A DNA stretch of 64,000 nt from Asterella californica (GCA_036924285.1 JAYKYS010000004.1:19934001-19998000); one strand, 5' to 3'; shown: positions 1-12,218, numbered from the stretch's first letter. Notes: a model not told the origin generated them from the letters alone. A program made the numbers and translations.

Positions 1-2200
1 ACAGCAATTGCCGATAACAACGGCCCGCAGCATTTGCATTTTATTTCGAAACTTCTCGTTATTCTGCTCTGTCAACAATCTCTTCTCAGACCAATAGTTA
101 GTAAGATACTTAGCATATTTTTTGTTCGGTGGTATATTTATCTCATTACAGTGATGAGGACCCACATCAATCCTTTTTAGCGTAGTCTGGAAACATGGAT
201 ACGTTTTCTGTTCTTGTCCTAATAACATCAGGTTTTTGCTCAACTCTAATGCTATAGATACACTAGAAACAACACTAACATGTTGATTATGCCAAGTATT
301 AGAACTGCATTTATATCAAGAATATTGTTTCACAAGACGTGGATACAAAGTCCGTTCTAATTCATGAACAATTCGGTGAAGTCGATGAAATCCGTCTCGA
401 TCTCGTCGATCTTACGCATAACATATTCTAAGTAATTGGTGTAAGTCATCTCTGACATCCTGCTGTTAGTCAGAATAGCGTTGTATCCACGAACCATCCG
501 TTCAAATGCATAGCACCAGAAATAATCATGATGACCATGACGAAGTATGTCATCAAAGACTTCGCCTGCCCCTGCACATCCCAGCAAATTCTCTATGAGA
601 TAAAAATAAAGTTACAGTGCGTCAACCAGAAACAAAAAAACAATCAGAAACAAAGATTATAAATTATCTGTAGAATACTAATGTACTTAAGTAGTCTATG
701 CGTTTACTTATCGAGATTTTACATATCATTTCTTGTGAAACGAAATAAAAACAAGAGATTTGTGAGTTACCAAGAATATGTTCCAGAATTCTGAATTCGG
801 ACCATCGTGTTCTTCACTGAGTACTCGCCATGCTAGACAAAGTTGCCGAGCATTCTGTAACATCTCGAATGTCCATCCATATTTTCGAGACGTGATGAAG
901 AAAATCCAACAGAGTTGATTTAAAAAAGATACGATCTTACCATAGTAAGAATCAATATCAAATCCAAGTTCTTCTAGAATTGATGGTAAACAATACATCA
1001 TGAACAACTGATGTTCTTCGGCTTTATAGAAAGACAATTTGAACATCTTTCTTTTTTTTGTAGGATGTCGCGGCCATCGGTCTCTCAATCCAGCAGGTCT
1101 CTTTCTGGTGAGTTGTAGAAGTACTTGTTGTAACACCTTCATCTGCTTCGGATTCAAGACACTTACAAACTGATCATTAAAGTTCTTCACAGCATTCAAC
1201 ACAAGCAAATGCATTACGTCGTGTAAATTATCTCTGGATATATCAAAATCGTAAAGATCATTCAAACTCCACTGCTGAGTCAAATAAGCCAAACCACTCT
1301 GTCTGCGGTAATCTTCTTTCTCCTCCTCCCGAGTCGTTGATTGAGCAGTAACCCGAACTTCTTCATATCTTCCACTTTCCTCTTTTCTGGAGGATATCGA
1401 GCTTGATATCTGTATCAGGATAAACAATCTATCCATCCACCATCACAGACATGGGGATGCATCGGCGACAACCACTATAGCCCTTGAACAAAGTGTCGGA
1501 TACTTTACATTGTGTGGGTAAGTCACCTGTCCAACTCATGAGCATGACTCTAACTCTGATGTCACTTCCTACCTGCCTATGGATACTATAATCACCTACA
1601 GGTATATATGATACACAAAAATCATCTATAAAAGATCTCTTCAAATCAAAATACATTGGCTTCAGGAAAGCCTCTAAGATATGAGAGTTTTTTTGTTTCT
1701 GTATAAGCTTCGATGCCATCGGGATAAAGAGTATAGGGATTGGTTTAGCCACTAAACTGTTAGATACTGGAGTTTTATCAGCATTTAGTACTGATATTTC
1801 AACCGTCCAGCAATCCTTTTGTGCTGTGGTAGCTGCTTGAAAACCATCCGAGTGACCTATAAGGCTACGTTCATAGGTTCTCCCTGAAAATTCACAAGAG
1901 ATAAAAAGTTAGTGTTAGTGTTGTTCTATAAAGATCATATGTACATTTGAAGACATGCAGTAAATGATAACTATGACGTGATGTAATAAACATATCTGGA
2001 TGTAAGTCGGAGAATGGATAATCTCAGTGGAACATTGAACACAAGGAAACTTGTAACATTGTGTTTCTGCATCATAGTTAGTCTGATCTTGTAATTCTTC
2101 ACATACTGTCGACCACAGTTTGTAAACTTTTCCACATTCTAGATTTCTGCAAGTAACCGGTGGAGACCACAACGTATTTGGTTTCCAAAAGTTCTGATAC
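1..2200 (-). pseudogene. TNP2-like (CACTA-type) transposase gene, 3' portion
   Basis: Several minus-strand coding blocks read as a DNA transposase of the plant TNP2 kind. An exon at about 1428-1871 follows a TTTTCAG acceptor and contains HSDGFQAA, a DCWTVEIS block and, further on, a GDLPTQCKVSD stretch followed by GCRRC, which resembles the TNP2 core (an 'LRPFLV..DLPA..K' block then CxxC). Downstream blocks at 726-1436 and 357-587 (FWCYAFERMVRGYN) fit the C-terminal part of that family. A further exon, open from about 309 down to position 1 after a TGCAG acceptor, runs off the window. The block at 1915-2172 has a FPCVQC zinc-like motif. The gene is separated from its 5' part by a retrotransposon placed between a GTAAGT donor near 24,024 and a TTGCAG acceptor near 2149, so the insertion seems to lie in an intron. 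Family assignment is from motif memory; exon joins are tentative. Confidence 0.55.
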
Positions 2201-2205
2201 TGTCA
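2201..2205. repeat. Target-site duplication of element A, left copy
   Basis: The five bases TGTCA stand directly before the TG that opens the left LTR and recur at 24,017-24,021 directly after the CA that closes the right LTR. This defines the ends of element A exactly and shows that both LTRs belong to one insertion. Confidence 0.92.
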
Positions 2206-5200
2206 TGTAGTGACGTAGGATTTCTCCTTTTGCCCATTTAGTATACAAGATATCGTTCCCACAGAGAATTTGCACAAGTAACGCTGCTCTAAGTTCTAAG
2301 ATCTGTTCAAACACACAAACACACGGGTTTTGCCTAGAAATCCCATCTTCTCACAAAACCACACAAAACAACACGTATTCCAGACACGCCAAATGGTGCT
2401 CTGGAACTAAACAAACAACTATCACTTACAATATCACACAACTATTCACAGAGAAGCTCGAGAAGACGATCTTCTTGCTTCCAGGTTGCTTCTTCCGGTC
2501 TTCTCAATACCGTCTTCCCGAAGCAATTCTCATCTTCTGGGGGTTCAACTCGTCTTCTCACACCTCCAGAAGGCTGTCCTACTTCGCAGAAGTCGACTAG
2601 CAACGGTCGTTACACCTTATTCTCACACTCACATTCCAATCGGGTTAGATTAATCACAAGGTGTATGCCCCCTGTAGCCTTCCCAGGCTTTTGCCTACGG
2701 AAGTTGTCTTCCTGCAGCACTACAACAACATTCACCTTCACGAAAGCTCAATAGAAGTATCGGAAACTCACTAGAAGAAGGTAAGAAGATGGGGAAGATG
2801 GGGGAAGATGGGAAGAAGAAGAAATCCAAACAAGAGAAAACAGGATGAAAAGGGCAATTAAGATTCCGACAGACTTCTAGTCCGGATCCTGACTAACAAG
2901 CCATCCCTGCTTGTAATAGTTTGGGGAGGAAGACAACAAACGTGAGTACTGTAGCACCGTCTTCTACTCGAGGATGTTGTCTTCTGTTGCGGGAAGAAGG
3001 CTTCTTTCTTCTTCACTTCGCTGCTCTGACTGCTCTGTCTTCTGGGATCCCTTACCCAGAAGACCGTTCGTACGTAGATCCCAAGTGCTCTACTGAACGA
3101 GTCAAGCTACACTCCACAACTGTTGACATTCACCGCCACTCAAGAAGAACACTTCCCATGCACAATTGGGAGCGAATTCAATACATTCCACCACCCAGAA
3201 GACAGGAGCGAAGCTGCTGCACTCAAATCCACAATCTATTCCCCGAGAAGAAGTCACAATGGCATTGGGAAGCTCACTCCCTCTACTTCCTGCGTCTACT
3301 CCTCGACACACCAGCCTAGCTAACAGGACTGCACGAGGATGCCGTTCCCTGTTCCTAGACTGTCCACTACTTCTATCTACATCTTCGAACCACTGCGGGT
3401 GCGAGTATGCAGACCCCTCCTGTATATTCCAAGACTATTCGTATGTTTCCAACAACGGGTGTAGTGCGCTAAGACTGTCTCTGCTCTAATGTGTCTCGCT
3501 TGCCTGCCTGTAGAATCGATGTGTATGTTCAGTTACTACAGAATTCTACAGAACTGGCAGAACTCTCAGAGAGCTTTTCTCCTACACTGCGATCCTACTT
3601 AACCATCTGCCTCGAGAGTCAGGGGAGGCGACCACCAGGGAGAGAGAGAGGCGCTGACAAGAGGTTGTCACCTCACATGCATGCGGTCCTTCTTCCCAAT
3701 TAGCCCTCCACTGTGTTACTCTTACGCTACCTATGTTGCCACATGAGGTCCTAACTATTTTTACATGGAAAACTGCCACCCTTAAGATAGCATGTCCGAT
3801 CTTACTAAATCTGGAAGTGTCGATTAAGTTTGCTAACTACTCTGATTGCTCGGTGGCAATCTCTACATGATCGGCTCCTACCGGAGCTACTACCTCGACT
3901 TCTGATGGGTTGGGAAGCCCTGCACTTACCTCGGGTACCACTGAGGTAGCTTCCCTCTCCTCGCTCTTCGCTGGCCCTGTTGTTTCTGCGGCTGCGTCTT
4001 CCTCGGCTTCGACTTCGGAAAACGGAATGGTCTTCTGGGAAGACGAGTCGAATGGTGCGTCTTCGGTCTTCTGAGGCACAGATGCAGTACTAGGGACCAT
4101 GGCGACCTCATAGGGGTCCGGGGAAGTCGTTTCCTCCACGCGGAATACCTGGGAAGACGGCTCGTCTTCCTGTCTTCCAGAAGACATCATGTCTTCCGGG
4201 GCGTCTTCTGGAGTCTTCTCGTCTTCCAACGCTGTCACCACCAAGTGTACAGCGAGATCGAACTCCTCCTTCTCCATTCCGGACCCAGTCGAGGGTGCTG
4301 GGGCTTGGGAAGATGCGGTTGTAGGTGTCGGAAGTGAGGGAAGACCATAAAGTGTCTTCACTCCTTCTATCTGTCTATCCAGGTATCTGTACATGCTATC
4401 TCTGCATTCCACCAACCTCGTCTTGGACCCGCTGTCCCATTCCCTAGCTAAGGTAAGTAACTTCTTACCCGCGGTGAAGTTGAACTTCTTTCGAAGTGCT
4501 TCTACCGACTGAGCTAGCATCTTCTGCGCACGAGCCTCCGCTGCTTCCCTCTGCGTCTTCTCCGTTGCAGCTCGCGCTTCTGCGACTTCTCGCTGCATCT
4601 TCCAAGTGGTCTGCTCTTCTGCGAGGGCAGTGATCTTCTCCCGCACTCGGAGAACTTCCTGATCGCGCTGCTGTACTCGCGCCTGCAACTCCTGGTTGCT
4701 CTTCCGAAGTTGCATCGACTCCTTGGCAGAAGCGGCTGCTTCCGCCTTGTACCTGGCTGCAAGCTTCTCCGTGGTGCGGAGACTAGCTTCCAGCGACTTC
4801 GTCTTCTGCTGGCTATCTTCCTGTCGCAGCAAGGTGCGCAGGCCGAATCCAGGCTGTAAGGGCTTCTCCTGTGCCCTCGCTCTCCTCTCCAGCAACTCCA
4901 TAGCGGGTTGGATCTCCTTCTGGAAGTAGGCACTGAACTCCTCCAGTCGTCTTCCTGCAGAAGACAAGTTCATCCCCACCACTCGCTCGATGGTGTCGAC
5001 TTCGTCTTCCAGAGGCAAGGGAGCCTCTTCCACCACTACGGCCTTCATCTTCTGCGCACGAGAAGAAGCTACTCTTCTCATCTTCCGGGGTGGAAGACTC
5101 CTCGTGGCAGGAGCGGCTCTCCCCTTTGCGCTTCCTCGCATCGCAGTAGGAGCGCCCATCCATCCTTCGTCTTCTGGAGTCTTCGGAAGACTCCCAGGTG

Positions 5201-8151
5201 TTACAGAAGCTGTCTTCTGTTTTGATCGGGTACTCAGCAAGTCTTCCTCCGAGTCCGACTCCGATCCTGAATGAATGAGGGAGATGGGTGTCCTTGGTAC
5301 ACTTCTGTGACCCATCTTCCTCACTGGCGTGGCGTCTTCCGACCCACTAGACTCGTCTTCTCTCACCAGAAGCGTCTTCTGGTGAGAGCCGGGCCTCAGC
5401 TGTGGCATCAGAGTGGGAGGGGGCGTTGCTGCTGCCTCTTGGTCATCGTCTTCCGAGGTCTCCTCCTTCACCTCCTGTCGCTCTGTTGGCCCATACACTG
5501 CCAGCTGATCTTCCCTAAGATCCCCCATGGCTACATACAAGTAGCAGAAGAAGGGCGTCAGATGTCCTCCCGCCGGGGTACCCAAGTATGCTAGCTCCGT
5601 CTGTACATAGTTGTGGATGTACGCGCCCCAGTAGATTGGCACTCCGTCATCCCACATTGATTCCAGGAACTCCACGTCCTGATCTCCTAAGTACCTTGTC
5701 TTCTGTGTTTTCCCTTGGGGAAAAGATGCAGAAACAACTTCGCCAGAAGTCGCTTCTTCGGCTCCCGGTAAGACTCTATCTTCCAACCGTTCCTCCCCTG
5801 CCTGTCTTCCACGAAAAGGCAGGTGGTACTCCCAGGCACATGTCATGAACTCACAATCCTAGGCAAGATCTTCTTCTCGTACCAATATCCTCGATTCTCG
5901 GTCTCAGGCTTGTGAAACGCCTTACGCCACCAGTCTTCTGTCCAGGAAGATGGTCTTCCCCGAGCAACTCCTGCCTTTGCAGGTACACGGTTACGCGGTG
6001 GTGACGCGGCCCACACCTCCTCCAGAAGCCCTTGATCTGCGAGATTCCAATCCCACAGGAAGAAGTCGAGACCCAACTCCTTGAGGAAAGGAGTGGCCTC
6101 GGCCAATTCTGTCGTGGGTAACACCAAGCCTCGCGGATGCATCGACATACCTGGAAGATCTGTTGCACTAAACCACAAGCACCTACTATGAGCTGAAGGC
6201 TCAGTTCTTCCCGAGTGCCCACAGTCTAGCTTCTACTTCTCAAAAGACGAAACTAGTCTTCCAGAAGACAGCTACTCCGTCTTCCGGGGTTCTAACAGTA
6301 CTTCCTAGATAGCTCTCGTCTTCCAAGCTATATCTAAACAATCCTATCTAAGCAAGGCCTCGCATGGATTACCAAGAAGACAACCCACCTTGCATTACAT
6401 CCTACTCCTATCAGAAGATACAAGATATGTGAGAAGTAGAGTATGAGAAAGGTTCAGAAGATGGTTGCGGGCTCCTGCGGTGACAGTGGCCTCTGGGAAG
6501 ACACTTGGGACAGCTTCCGATTCAATGTCTTTCTCGGAAGACTTCCCGAAGTCAGACTTCCTTTCACTGGTCTCACCTGTCTTCGTCTTCCTACACGCAA
6601 TCTATCCTCACGACAGACTCAAGACGTTTGCACTCTGTTCTTCTGACTTCTCATCTCTCATACGCACTCAGAAGAAGCTTGCTGCATGATGGGAAGACAT
6701 GACCCTCGACCATTCTCTCTAGATTATGCCAGCAAGACTTCTCACAACTCTCTTCTAAGTTCGGGAAGAAGAAAGAACGGCTGCTATGGATCGGACAGAA
6801 GAGATCCGAATGGACCCTCGCATCTTCTCGCTCATTTTGCCAGCCTTCCAATCTTCTAGTCTCTCTAGGAAGATGGGGAGTTGAGAAGCTTGGAAGACCG
6901 GGAGGCACAGGCCTAGTTCCCGACTTCCAACTTCTCGAAATAACACAACAACTCACCACACCACTCAGGATTCGTACCAAGCCTCTCTAAACACAAAAGC
7001 AAAGCAAATCCACTCTTGATACAAATTGTGTTCAGTCGACTTCCGAAGACAGTCAAGTTCAAGAAGCGTCTTCCGAAGATGTTCCCATCTTCCGAATCGT
7101 CTTCTGTTCCAAGTTTCGGGGATAGAGAGGTAAGGGGGTAGGGAAATTGATAGTTGGGGTCTCCAATTTGAGGGCTAGGAGTAGGGAAGCTCGAATTGAG
7201 CTCGAGAAGAAGCAAGGAGATGTCTCGACAGAAATTGGGCAGCGCTTCCGCGCCCAATGTCTCAATAGAAAGAATGGGGGTGGGGTAATCGATCAGGCTG
7301 CCTGCACACAATCAAGGAAGCGCGGGGAGTACCAAGAAAAGGCGAGAAGAAGTGGGAGGGGAAAAGAACAGGGGGAAGAACCTCTACAGTCTTCTTCGGC
7401 TTCCCGAGTTGCCTTCGACCTCCGTGCGCTTCTGGCTCTTGTCCTAGCTTCCAATGCGACTCCACACGACTGCGCCTGTTGTCAATTTCGGTCCACACCT
7501 CGATTCCACCTCTGCTTCTACTCGCCACTCTTCACTGTCAGCTTCTCGGAAGCTCCACAGAAACGCCTTCGCTTTCTCTGCTGTTTGTGCTCCCGCAATT
7601 CGATCTCATCCTTTGCCTAGCTGCCCACTTACTCTCTCCTACCTCGATGTCTCACTTGATTCCTCTCTCAATGCTAGCTCGCGAAGCTCACTCTCTCAAT
7701 CGATCTTCTTCAGGTGCGCTATGCTGCGGGAAGTTGGAAGGTGCCTAATGCGCTTTCTCACGCATCTTCCCCGCAGATTAGGGGTTCTCGTCCTTGGTGT
7801 CTTCCCCGACCTACCGACCTATTTGGTGCGACTCAGTAGGTACACCTACTGTCTTACCCGAAAACTCGTGGTTGGCCTTCGCGGTCGCTGTCTTCTGGAA
7901 GACAGGTGTCTTCCACCGTCTTCTCATCTTCCGCCGTCTTCTCATCTTCTGAAGACGCAACTGAGAAGACGCTCTTCCGAAGACGGTCGTCTTACGAAGA
8001 AGTCAACTTCTTATTACAAACAGCTCTTAAGATCATCTTCCTGTTAAGGAAGACGTAACCTTAAGTATCAACGCTTCTTCAGTTATACAAACAAGTTATT
8101 ATTCTTAAAAATTTCGAAAATTCGTGCATCCTGTAATTTGTGGGCACCACA
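2206..8151 (-). repeat. Element A left LTR (3' LTR)
   Basis: This 5946-bp repeat begins TGTAGTGACG and ends GGCACCACA. It matches 14,902-24,016 throughout, apart from the nested insert in that copy and small differences (for example a 14-bp indel near 7035 and one near 7261). Read on the minus strand, about 2.0 kb precede an LTR-borne reading frame at 3837-6178, and 1.6 kb follow it. Near the inner 3' end is an ATCGTTCCCAC word shared with element B. In a sampled 200 bp this copy tends to have A or T where the right copy has G or C, as expected from cytosine deamination. Antisense frames in it (for example 7454-8047) look like shadows. Confidence 0.92.
3837..6178 (-). pseudogene. LTR-borne protein of element A, broken copy
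   Basis: This is the left-LTR counterpart of the 780-codon frame. It starts with the same MWFSATDLPGMSMHPRG and then meets a TGA at 5843-5845 where the other copy has TGG (Trp). A one-base deletion near 5715 (GTGTTTTCCC against GCGCTTTTCCC) then shifts the frame. The rest, down to 3837, is in one open frame and almost identical to the intact copy. Confidence 0.85.
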
Positions 8152-8165
8152 TACGTCCACCCTCA
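8152..8165 (-). other. Candidate polypurine tract of element A
   Basis: Directly inside the 3' LTR the minus strand reads TGAGGGTGGACGTA before the LTR's TGTGG. It is purine-rich but interrupted, so it is a weak polypurine tract supported mainly by position. Confidence 0.3.
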
Positions 8166-8209
8166 AATGTTTGCGTCCTCGCAAACATCAGTGGTTTCTG
8201 CACTTTTGT

Positions 8210-8666
8210 TTACGTCCAGTACTTCTTGACGCGCCACCCATTAACACGAGTGGTCATCAGTGTACCGTCCAACTCTTCCAACTGCAAGGAGCCATTGTCG
8301 AAGACCTCTAAGACACGGTAAGGTCCCATCCAGCGAAGATGAAGTTTCCCGGGGAACTTAATATGACGGTTGTCGTAGAGAAGCACCAAGTCCCCATCCA
8401 CAACAGTCACCTTCCTCAACTTGCTATCGTAGTTTACCACGTTGCGCTTGCACCTCGTATGTCTTCTCCAAAGCTGCATTCCTGTCTTCTTCAAACTCTA
8501 CGAAGTTCAGAAGACGCTGCTCCTGGCTCTCTTCTTCTCCCATGCGTTCGGATACGGCTAACCGGTATGTTGGGACCTCTAACTCAATGGACACAATGGA
8601 CGTCATGCCGTAAGTTAGGTAGAAAAGCGTCTTCTGGGTTGTGACTTTAGGTGAAATTCTGAAAGC
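8210..8666 (-). pseudogene. Integrase C-terminal region, frameshifted
   Basis: Downstream of the TGA at 8667 the frame stays open to 8424 (LTYGMTSIVSIELEVPTYR), the usual tail of gypsy integrases. A frameshift then occurs between about 8424 and 8494. The rest is in another frame, with YDSKLRKVTVVDGDLVL and KLHLRWMGPYRV, the GPF/Y-like module. It ends about 58 bases before the LTR. No chromodomain is seen, in line with the Tat/Athila branch. Confidence 0.75.
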
Positions 8667-9626
8667 TCACAACACAGATGGCAGTTTCGTGTCCCAGTCA
8701 TACGCATGGTTAACAGTTACCTTGTTCAGGATGTTACACAGAAGACCGTTCGACTTCTCCGTCAGCCCATTCGCTTTCGGGTTGTATGGCGTCGTCTTCC
8801 GATGCTTAATCCTGAAGTATTGGATCAGGAGGGAGATAGTCTCATTTAAGAAATGAGTGTCCCTATCTGACACCAATTCCAGCGGACATCCATACCTAGT
8901 GATGATGTTATGCCATAGGAACCTTGCTACTACTGCGGCATCGTTCTTTCTCGTGGTCTCGCCTTCCACCATCTTGGTGGCATAGTCGGTAGCGATTAAG
9001 ATGTACCTTGCTCGTGTTCTTCTCGCCACCGGGGCGATAGCACCTACAAAGTCGATTCCCCACTTTTCGAACGGGGCAAGCGGAAGAATGGGAGTAAGAG
9101 GCCACCTTGTTGTAGCGGTCGGTCTTCCCACCCTTTGGCATGCATCGCACTTCCGGATCTCCTGAAAAGTGTCTCGGTACATAGTTGGCCACCAGTATCC
9201 GGCGTCTAGCATCATCTTCACTGTGGTCTTCAATCCGTAGTGACCCCCAGCATCTTCGTAGTGAAGACCTGTGATCACTGATTTTATCTCTGACGGCTCG
9301 AGACATCTTCTTAGCTTCTCGTCATGACCCTTTCGAAACAGGATACCCTGGAAGATAGCATATGGACCTGCCTTGTGTAAGAAGACGGCCTTCTGCTCCG
9401 CATCCATTCCCTCGGGATACTGTTGATCTTCCAAGAACTTCCTCAAGTCCTTGAAGATCGACTCTTCTGTGGAAGTCGCAAAGACTGGATCAGAAGATCT
9501 AGTCTCGTCTTCTGGGAAGCAGGCGGTACGCCCCCCCTCAGATGAAAGTGTCTCTACGAAAACTGAAAACAACTTCTCGTCAGGAAACTCGTCTTCCACT
9601 TCATCTTCTCGTCGTTCTGTCTCCAA
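8667..9626 (-). CDS. Integrase of element A
   Basis: This frame of 319 codons is in the same frame as the upstream Pol and is separated from it only by the TAA at 9690. It has an HHCC zinc domain (H122, H129, C160, C163) and the DDE catalytic triad: D192 in GIDFVG, D254 in VSDRDTHF and E290 in LTEKSNG. The D254-E290 spacing leaves 35 residues between them, as usual for this family. It inserts the cDNA copy into the genome. The frame ends in a TGA at 8667-8669 where a Trp codon would be expected (SVL then AFRIS), and the C-terminal domain continues in the same frame beyond. Confidence 0.9.
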   Translation of the reverse strand: METERREDEVEDEFPDEKLFSVFVETLSSEGGRTACFPEDETRSSDPVFATSTEESIFKDLRKFLEDQQYPEGMDAEQKAVFLHKAGPYAIFQGILFRKGHDEKLRRCLEPSEIKSVITGLHYEDAGGHYGLKTTVKMMLDAGYWWPTMYRDTFQEIRKCDACQRVGRPTATTRWPLTPILPLAPFEKWGIDFVGAIAPVARRTRARYILIATDYATKMVEGETTRKNDAAVVARFLWHNIITRYGCPLELVSDRDTHFLNETISLLIQYFRIKHRKTTPYNPKANGLTEKSNGLLCNILNKVTVNHAYDWDTKLPSVL

Positions 9627-9689
9627 TCTGGATAGGTAGTCAGCATTAACATGCTGTCTTCCGGGCCTGTACTCAACTGTGTGAGTAAA

Positions 9690-12218
9690 TTACTGGAGTA
9701 GGAGAATCCACCTAGCTATCCTACCAGACAAATCTGCTTTCTTTACAAGATGTTTCAAAGAGAAGTGATCTACATAGAAGACAAACGGGTTTGCCAGAAG
9801 ATAGTGTCTAAACTTCCTACAGGAGTAAATCATGCCAAGACACTCCCTTTCGGTTGTCGAGTACTTCTTCTCTGCATCACTGAGTTGTCTTCCCGCGTAG
9901 TAGATGGGATAATCCTTCTTCTTCTCATCTTTCTGACTCAACACCACCCCGATGGCGAAAGCAGAAACATCCACATAAATGTGGAAGACTCTTTCCCAAT
10001 CAGGCGGCCGTAGGACAGGAGATTCCGACAGAAGCCCCTTCATTTCTTCGAATGCTTCCTGTTGCTCAGAAGACCAAATGTATGGTTCGTCTTTCTTCAG
10101 CAACTTAGTGAGTCTCCCTGCTACCTCTGCGTACCTGTCAATAAACCTCCTGTAGTATCCTACGTTGCCAAGGAAGCTTCTCAACTGTGTCAGGTTAGCA
10201 GGTGGGTGGAGTTTCATGATGACTTCCACCTTAGCACAGTCGACTTCTATACCTCTTCCGGAAATCCTATGTCCTAGCAAGATTCCCTCTGACATACCAA
10301 AGAAGCACTTCTCAGGGTGAAGAGCCAAACGATGTTCTCTACACTTCAGAAAACACTTCCTTAGAAATATCAAGTGGTCTTCTCTCGATCCAAACACACA
10401 GAAGTCATCCAAGAAAATCTCCATAAAGGTGCGAAGATACTCCTTGAAGATTGTAATCATCAACCTCTGGAACGTGGCGGGTGCATTGCATAAACCAAAC
10501 GGCATTTGATTATACGCGTACGTGCCCCAATCAGTAGTGAAAGTGGTTTTCGACTTGTCTTCTTCTATGATTGAAACTTGGTTGTACCCAGAATACCCAT
10601 CCAGGAAGCTGTAGAACTCATGTCCTGCTACCTGGTCTAACACAGAGTCGGTGAATGGTAAGGGGTGATGATCCTTTTTCGTGGCCAAGTTCAGCTTCCG
10701 GAAGTCCTGACACACTCGGATCTTCCCTGTCTGCTTCTTCGGCACGATGACAATAGGAGCTACCCACTCACTGCTAAGTACTGGGAAGATGACTCCTGCC
10801 TTCAAGTATTGGTCAATCTGGTCCTTCACCAGAAGCGAGTACTTGGGGTTGAGCCGGTACTGTCTCTGCCGTGCAGGAAGAACGCCCTCTAGCAAGTCGA
10901 TGCGATGCTCTCCCAACTCTCGAGGTATGCCCTTCATGTCTTCTATGGTCCACGCGAAGACATCCTGGAACTCCGTTAGAAGTTCTCGAAAGTCTTCCAA
11001 CTGCTGGCCCTCGATCGCCTTGGAAAGCTTCAGCTTCTTCCCAGGAGCAACCTCCATCTCTTGGAGATCATCCGGGTTTACCATTCCTTCAGTGTGACTG
11101 TACTCACTGGCACCAGAGTATTCCGGTTTGGGAGCTTCTTCTAGTTCAGATTCGTCTTCTGGAAGACCAACTGTCGGACCTTCCGAAGGGAAGACGGTAT
11201 TCTCGTCTTCTGGAAGACCAACTATCGGATCTTCCGAAGGGAAGACGGTATTCTCGTCTTCTGGAAGCTCTTCTTCCGCAATCTCGTAGCACTCAATGTA
11301 TCCACAGACCACATCGTCCACTTTCTCTGCTACTTCTGTAGCACACACGTTATTCACCATAAACTCATTATACCGTTCATCACTGTCAGAAGACGCAGCC
11401 GAGTCTTCTGAAGTGTACCCCTCTGTTGTAGACGGAGTTTCACCTTGGTGTCCAATCTTGATCCAAGGGAGCGAGACCTTACTCTTCTCACCTGGCTTGG
11501 GTGTAGGATTGGGAAATCTCAAACGATGCCTTCTCCAGTCGGTATTCACATTTGCAGCATACAGCCAGGGTCTTCTTATCAACACCTGATATCCAACCTT
11601 AGCTACAGGTCGCAAAATGATGTAAGTGAGGTAAAAAGATACTCCACCAATTACCGTGAGGACATCTTTCAGTTGTCCCAAAGGTCGTCTTCTGGTCTGG
11701 TCCTCCATTCTGAGAATTCTCGGAGTAGGCTGGAACTCAGTGCAGCCTAGGGCATGCGCCGTTTCTTCCTTCATGATGTTAACTCCGGAGCCGGAATCAA
11801 TGGATACCTTCTTCAGAAGACAGCCATGGATCTCCATATCAAGTTCTGGGGCTCCCAAGTCCTCATGCTCTATTCTTAGGATCGGGGTGCTCTTGGGAAG
11901 TTTAGCTGCCCTCCTCTTCCTCGATCCTCGAAGCACAGATTGTAACAACTTCCAGTAACCAGCGTTGTCATCCAACAGCTGTTGGAAGGTCACATCCGCC
12001 TTCTGATTCCACAAGTCTCGCAAGAAGTCGTACGGAGATCTTTTCAGAAGAGTGACTGGTGTTTCCAACAGAGAAGATGCAGTAGCTGCTTCCTTAGGTG
12101 GAAGACCAGAAGAGTGTCTTCCCTCGACTGGAGGCTGTTCCCGTGAGACAGGTGTTGCCGTAGTCGGTGTAGGAAGCTGCTGTACTATCTTCCGTCTCTT
12201 CTCCAGCTCTTCTTGCAT
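9690..12218 (-). CDS. Pol of element A: protease, reverse transcriptase, RNase H
   Basis: This frame of 842 codons holds an aspartic protease with the active-site DSG at residues 141-143 (IDSGSGVNIM). After a repeat-bearing acidic linker come a Ty3-type reverse transcriptase (about 445-650; FLDD catalytic motif at 602-605, QMPFGLCNAPATFQ before it) and RNase H (about 745-842; YVD at 748-750, TTERECLGM, YVDHFSLKHL). The FLDDFCVFG motif resembles Athila/Tat elements. The frame ends in a TAA at 9690-9692, yet the same frame continues with a conserved EYRPG...NADYLSRL block and then integrase, so this stop is a lesion. The first Met shown (12,218) is not a true start; translation would have come through from Gag. 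Confidence 0.92.
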   Translation of the reverse strand: MQEELEKRRKIVQQLPTPTTATPVSREQPPVEGRHSSGLPPKEAATASSLLETPVTLLKRSPYDFLRDLWNQKADVTFQQLLDDNAGYWKLLQSVLRGSRKRRAAKLPKSTPILRIEHEDLGAPELDMEIHGCLLKKVSIDSGSGVNIMKEETAHALGCTEFQPTPRILRMEDQTRRRPLGQLKDVLTVIGGVSFYLTYIILRPVAKVGYQVLIRRPWLYAANVNTDWRRHRLRFPNPTPKPGEKSKVSLPWIKIGHQGETPSTTEGYTSEDSAASSDSDERYNEFMVNNVCATEVAEKVDDVVCGYIECYEIAEEELPEDENTVFPSEDPIVGLPEDENTVFPSEGPTVGLPEDESELEEAPKPEYSGASEYSHTEGMVNPDDLQEMEVAPGKKLKLSKAIEGQQLEDFRELLTEFQDVFAWTIEDMKGIPRELGEHRIDLLEGVLPARQRQYRLNPKYSLLVKDQIDQYLKAGVIFPVLSSEWVAPIVIVPKKQTGKIRVCQDFRKLNLATKKDHHPLPFTDSVLDQVAGHEFYSFLDGYSGYNQVSIIEEDKSKTTFTTDWGTYAYNQMPFGLCNAPATFQRLMITIFKEYLRTFMEIFLDDFCVFGSREDHLIFLRKCFLKCREHRLALHPEKCFFGMSEGILLGHRISGRGIEVDCAKVEVIMKLHPPANLTQLRSFLGNVGYYRRFIDRYAEVAGRLTKLLKKDEPYIWSSEQQEAFEEMKGLLSESPVLRPPDWERVFHIYVDVSAFAIGVVLSQKDEKKKDYPIYYAGRQLSDAEKKYSTTERECLGMIYSCRKFRHYLLANPFVFYVDHFSLKHLVKKADLSGRIARWILLLQ
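11156..11257. repeat. Two 51-bp tandem units in the Pol linker
   Basis: The units 11,156-11,206 and 11,207-11,257 differ at two or three bases, and a third begins at 11,258. Each encodes 17 residues of the form LPEDENTVFPSE.P.VG. They keep the frame and lie between protease and reverse transcriptase. Each unit contains several GTCTTC/GAAGAC words. Confidence 0.85.

Noticed and set aside
2921..3489. Plus-strand frames in the LTR (132, 107 and 66 codons), repeated at 15,617-16,185
   Set aside because: Several frames overlap in the same stretch with no domain. They look like chance openings kept by LTR identity.
4514..5594. Frames of 77-139 codons on both strands over the LTR-borne gene
   Set aside because: They overlap the long conserved minus-strand frame and have its compositional shadow.
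7147..8047. Plus-strand frames in the element A LTR (157 and 197 codons), also present at 23,026-23,912
   Set aside because: They are antisense to the element, Ser/Arg/Leu-rich from the GTCTTC word, lack domains, and are shared only because the LTRs are duplicates.
10062..11958. Plus-strand frames opposite Pol
   Set aside because: They are shadows of the protease/reverse-transcriptase frame, which has clear catalytic motifs on the other strand.
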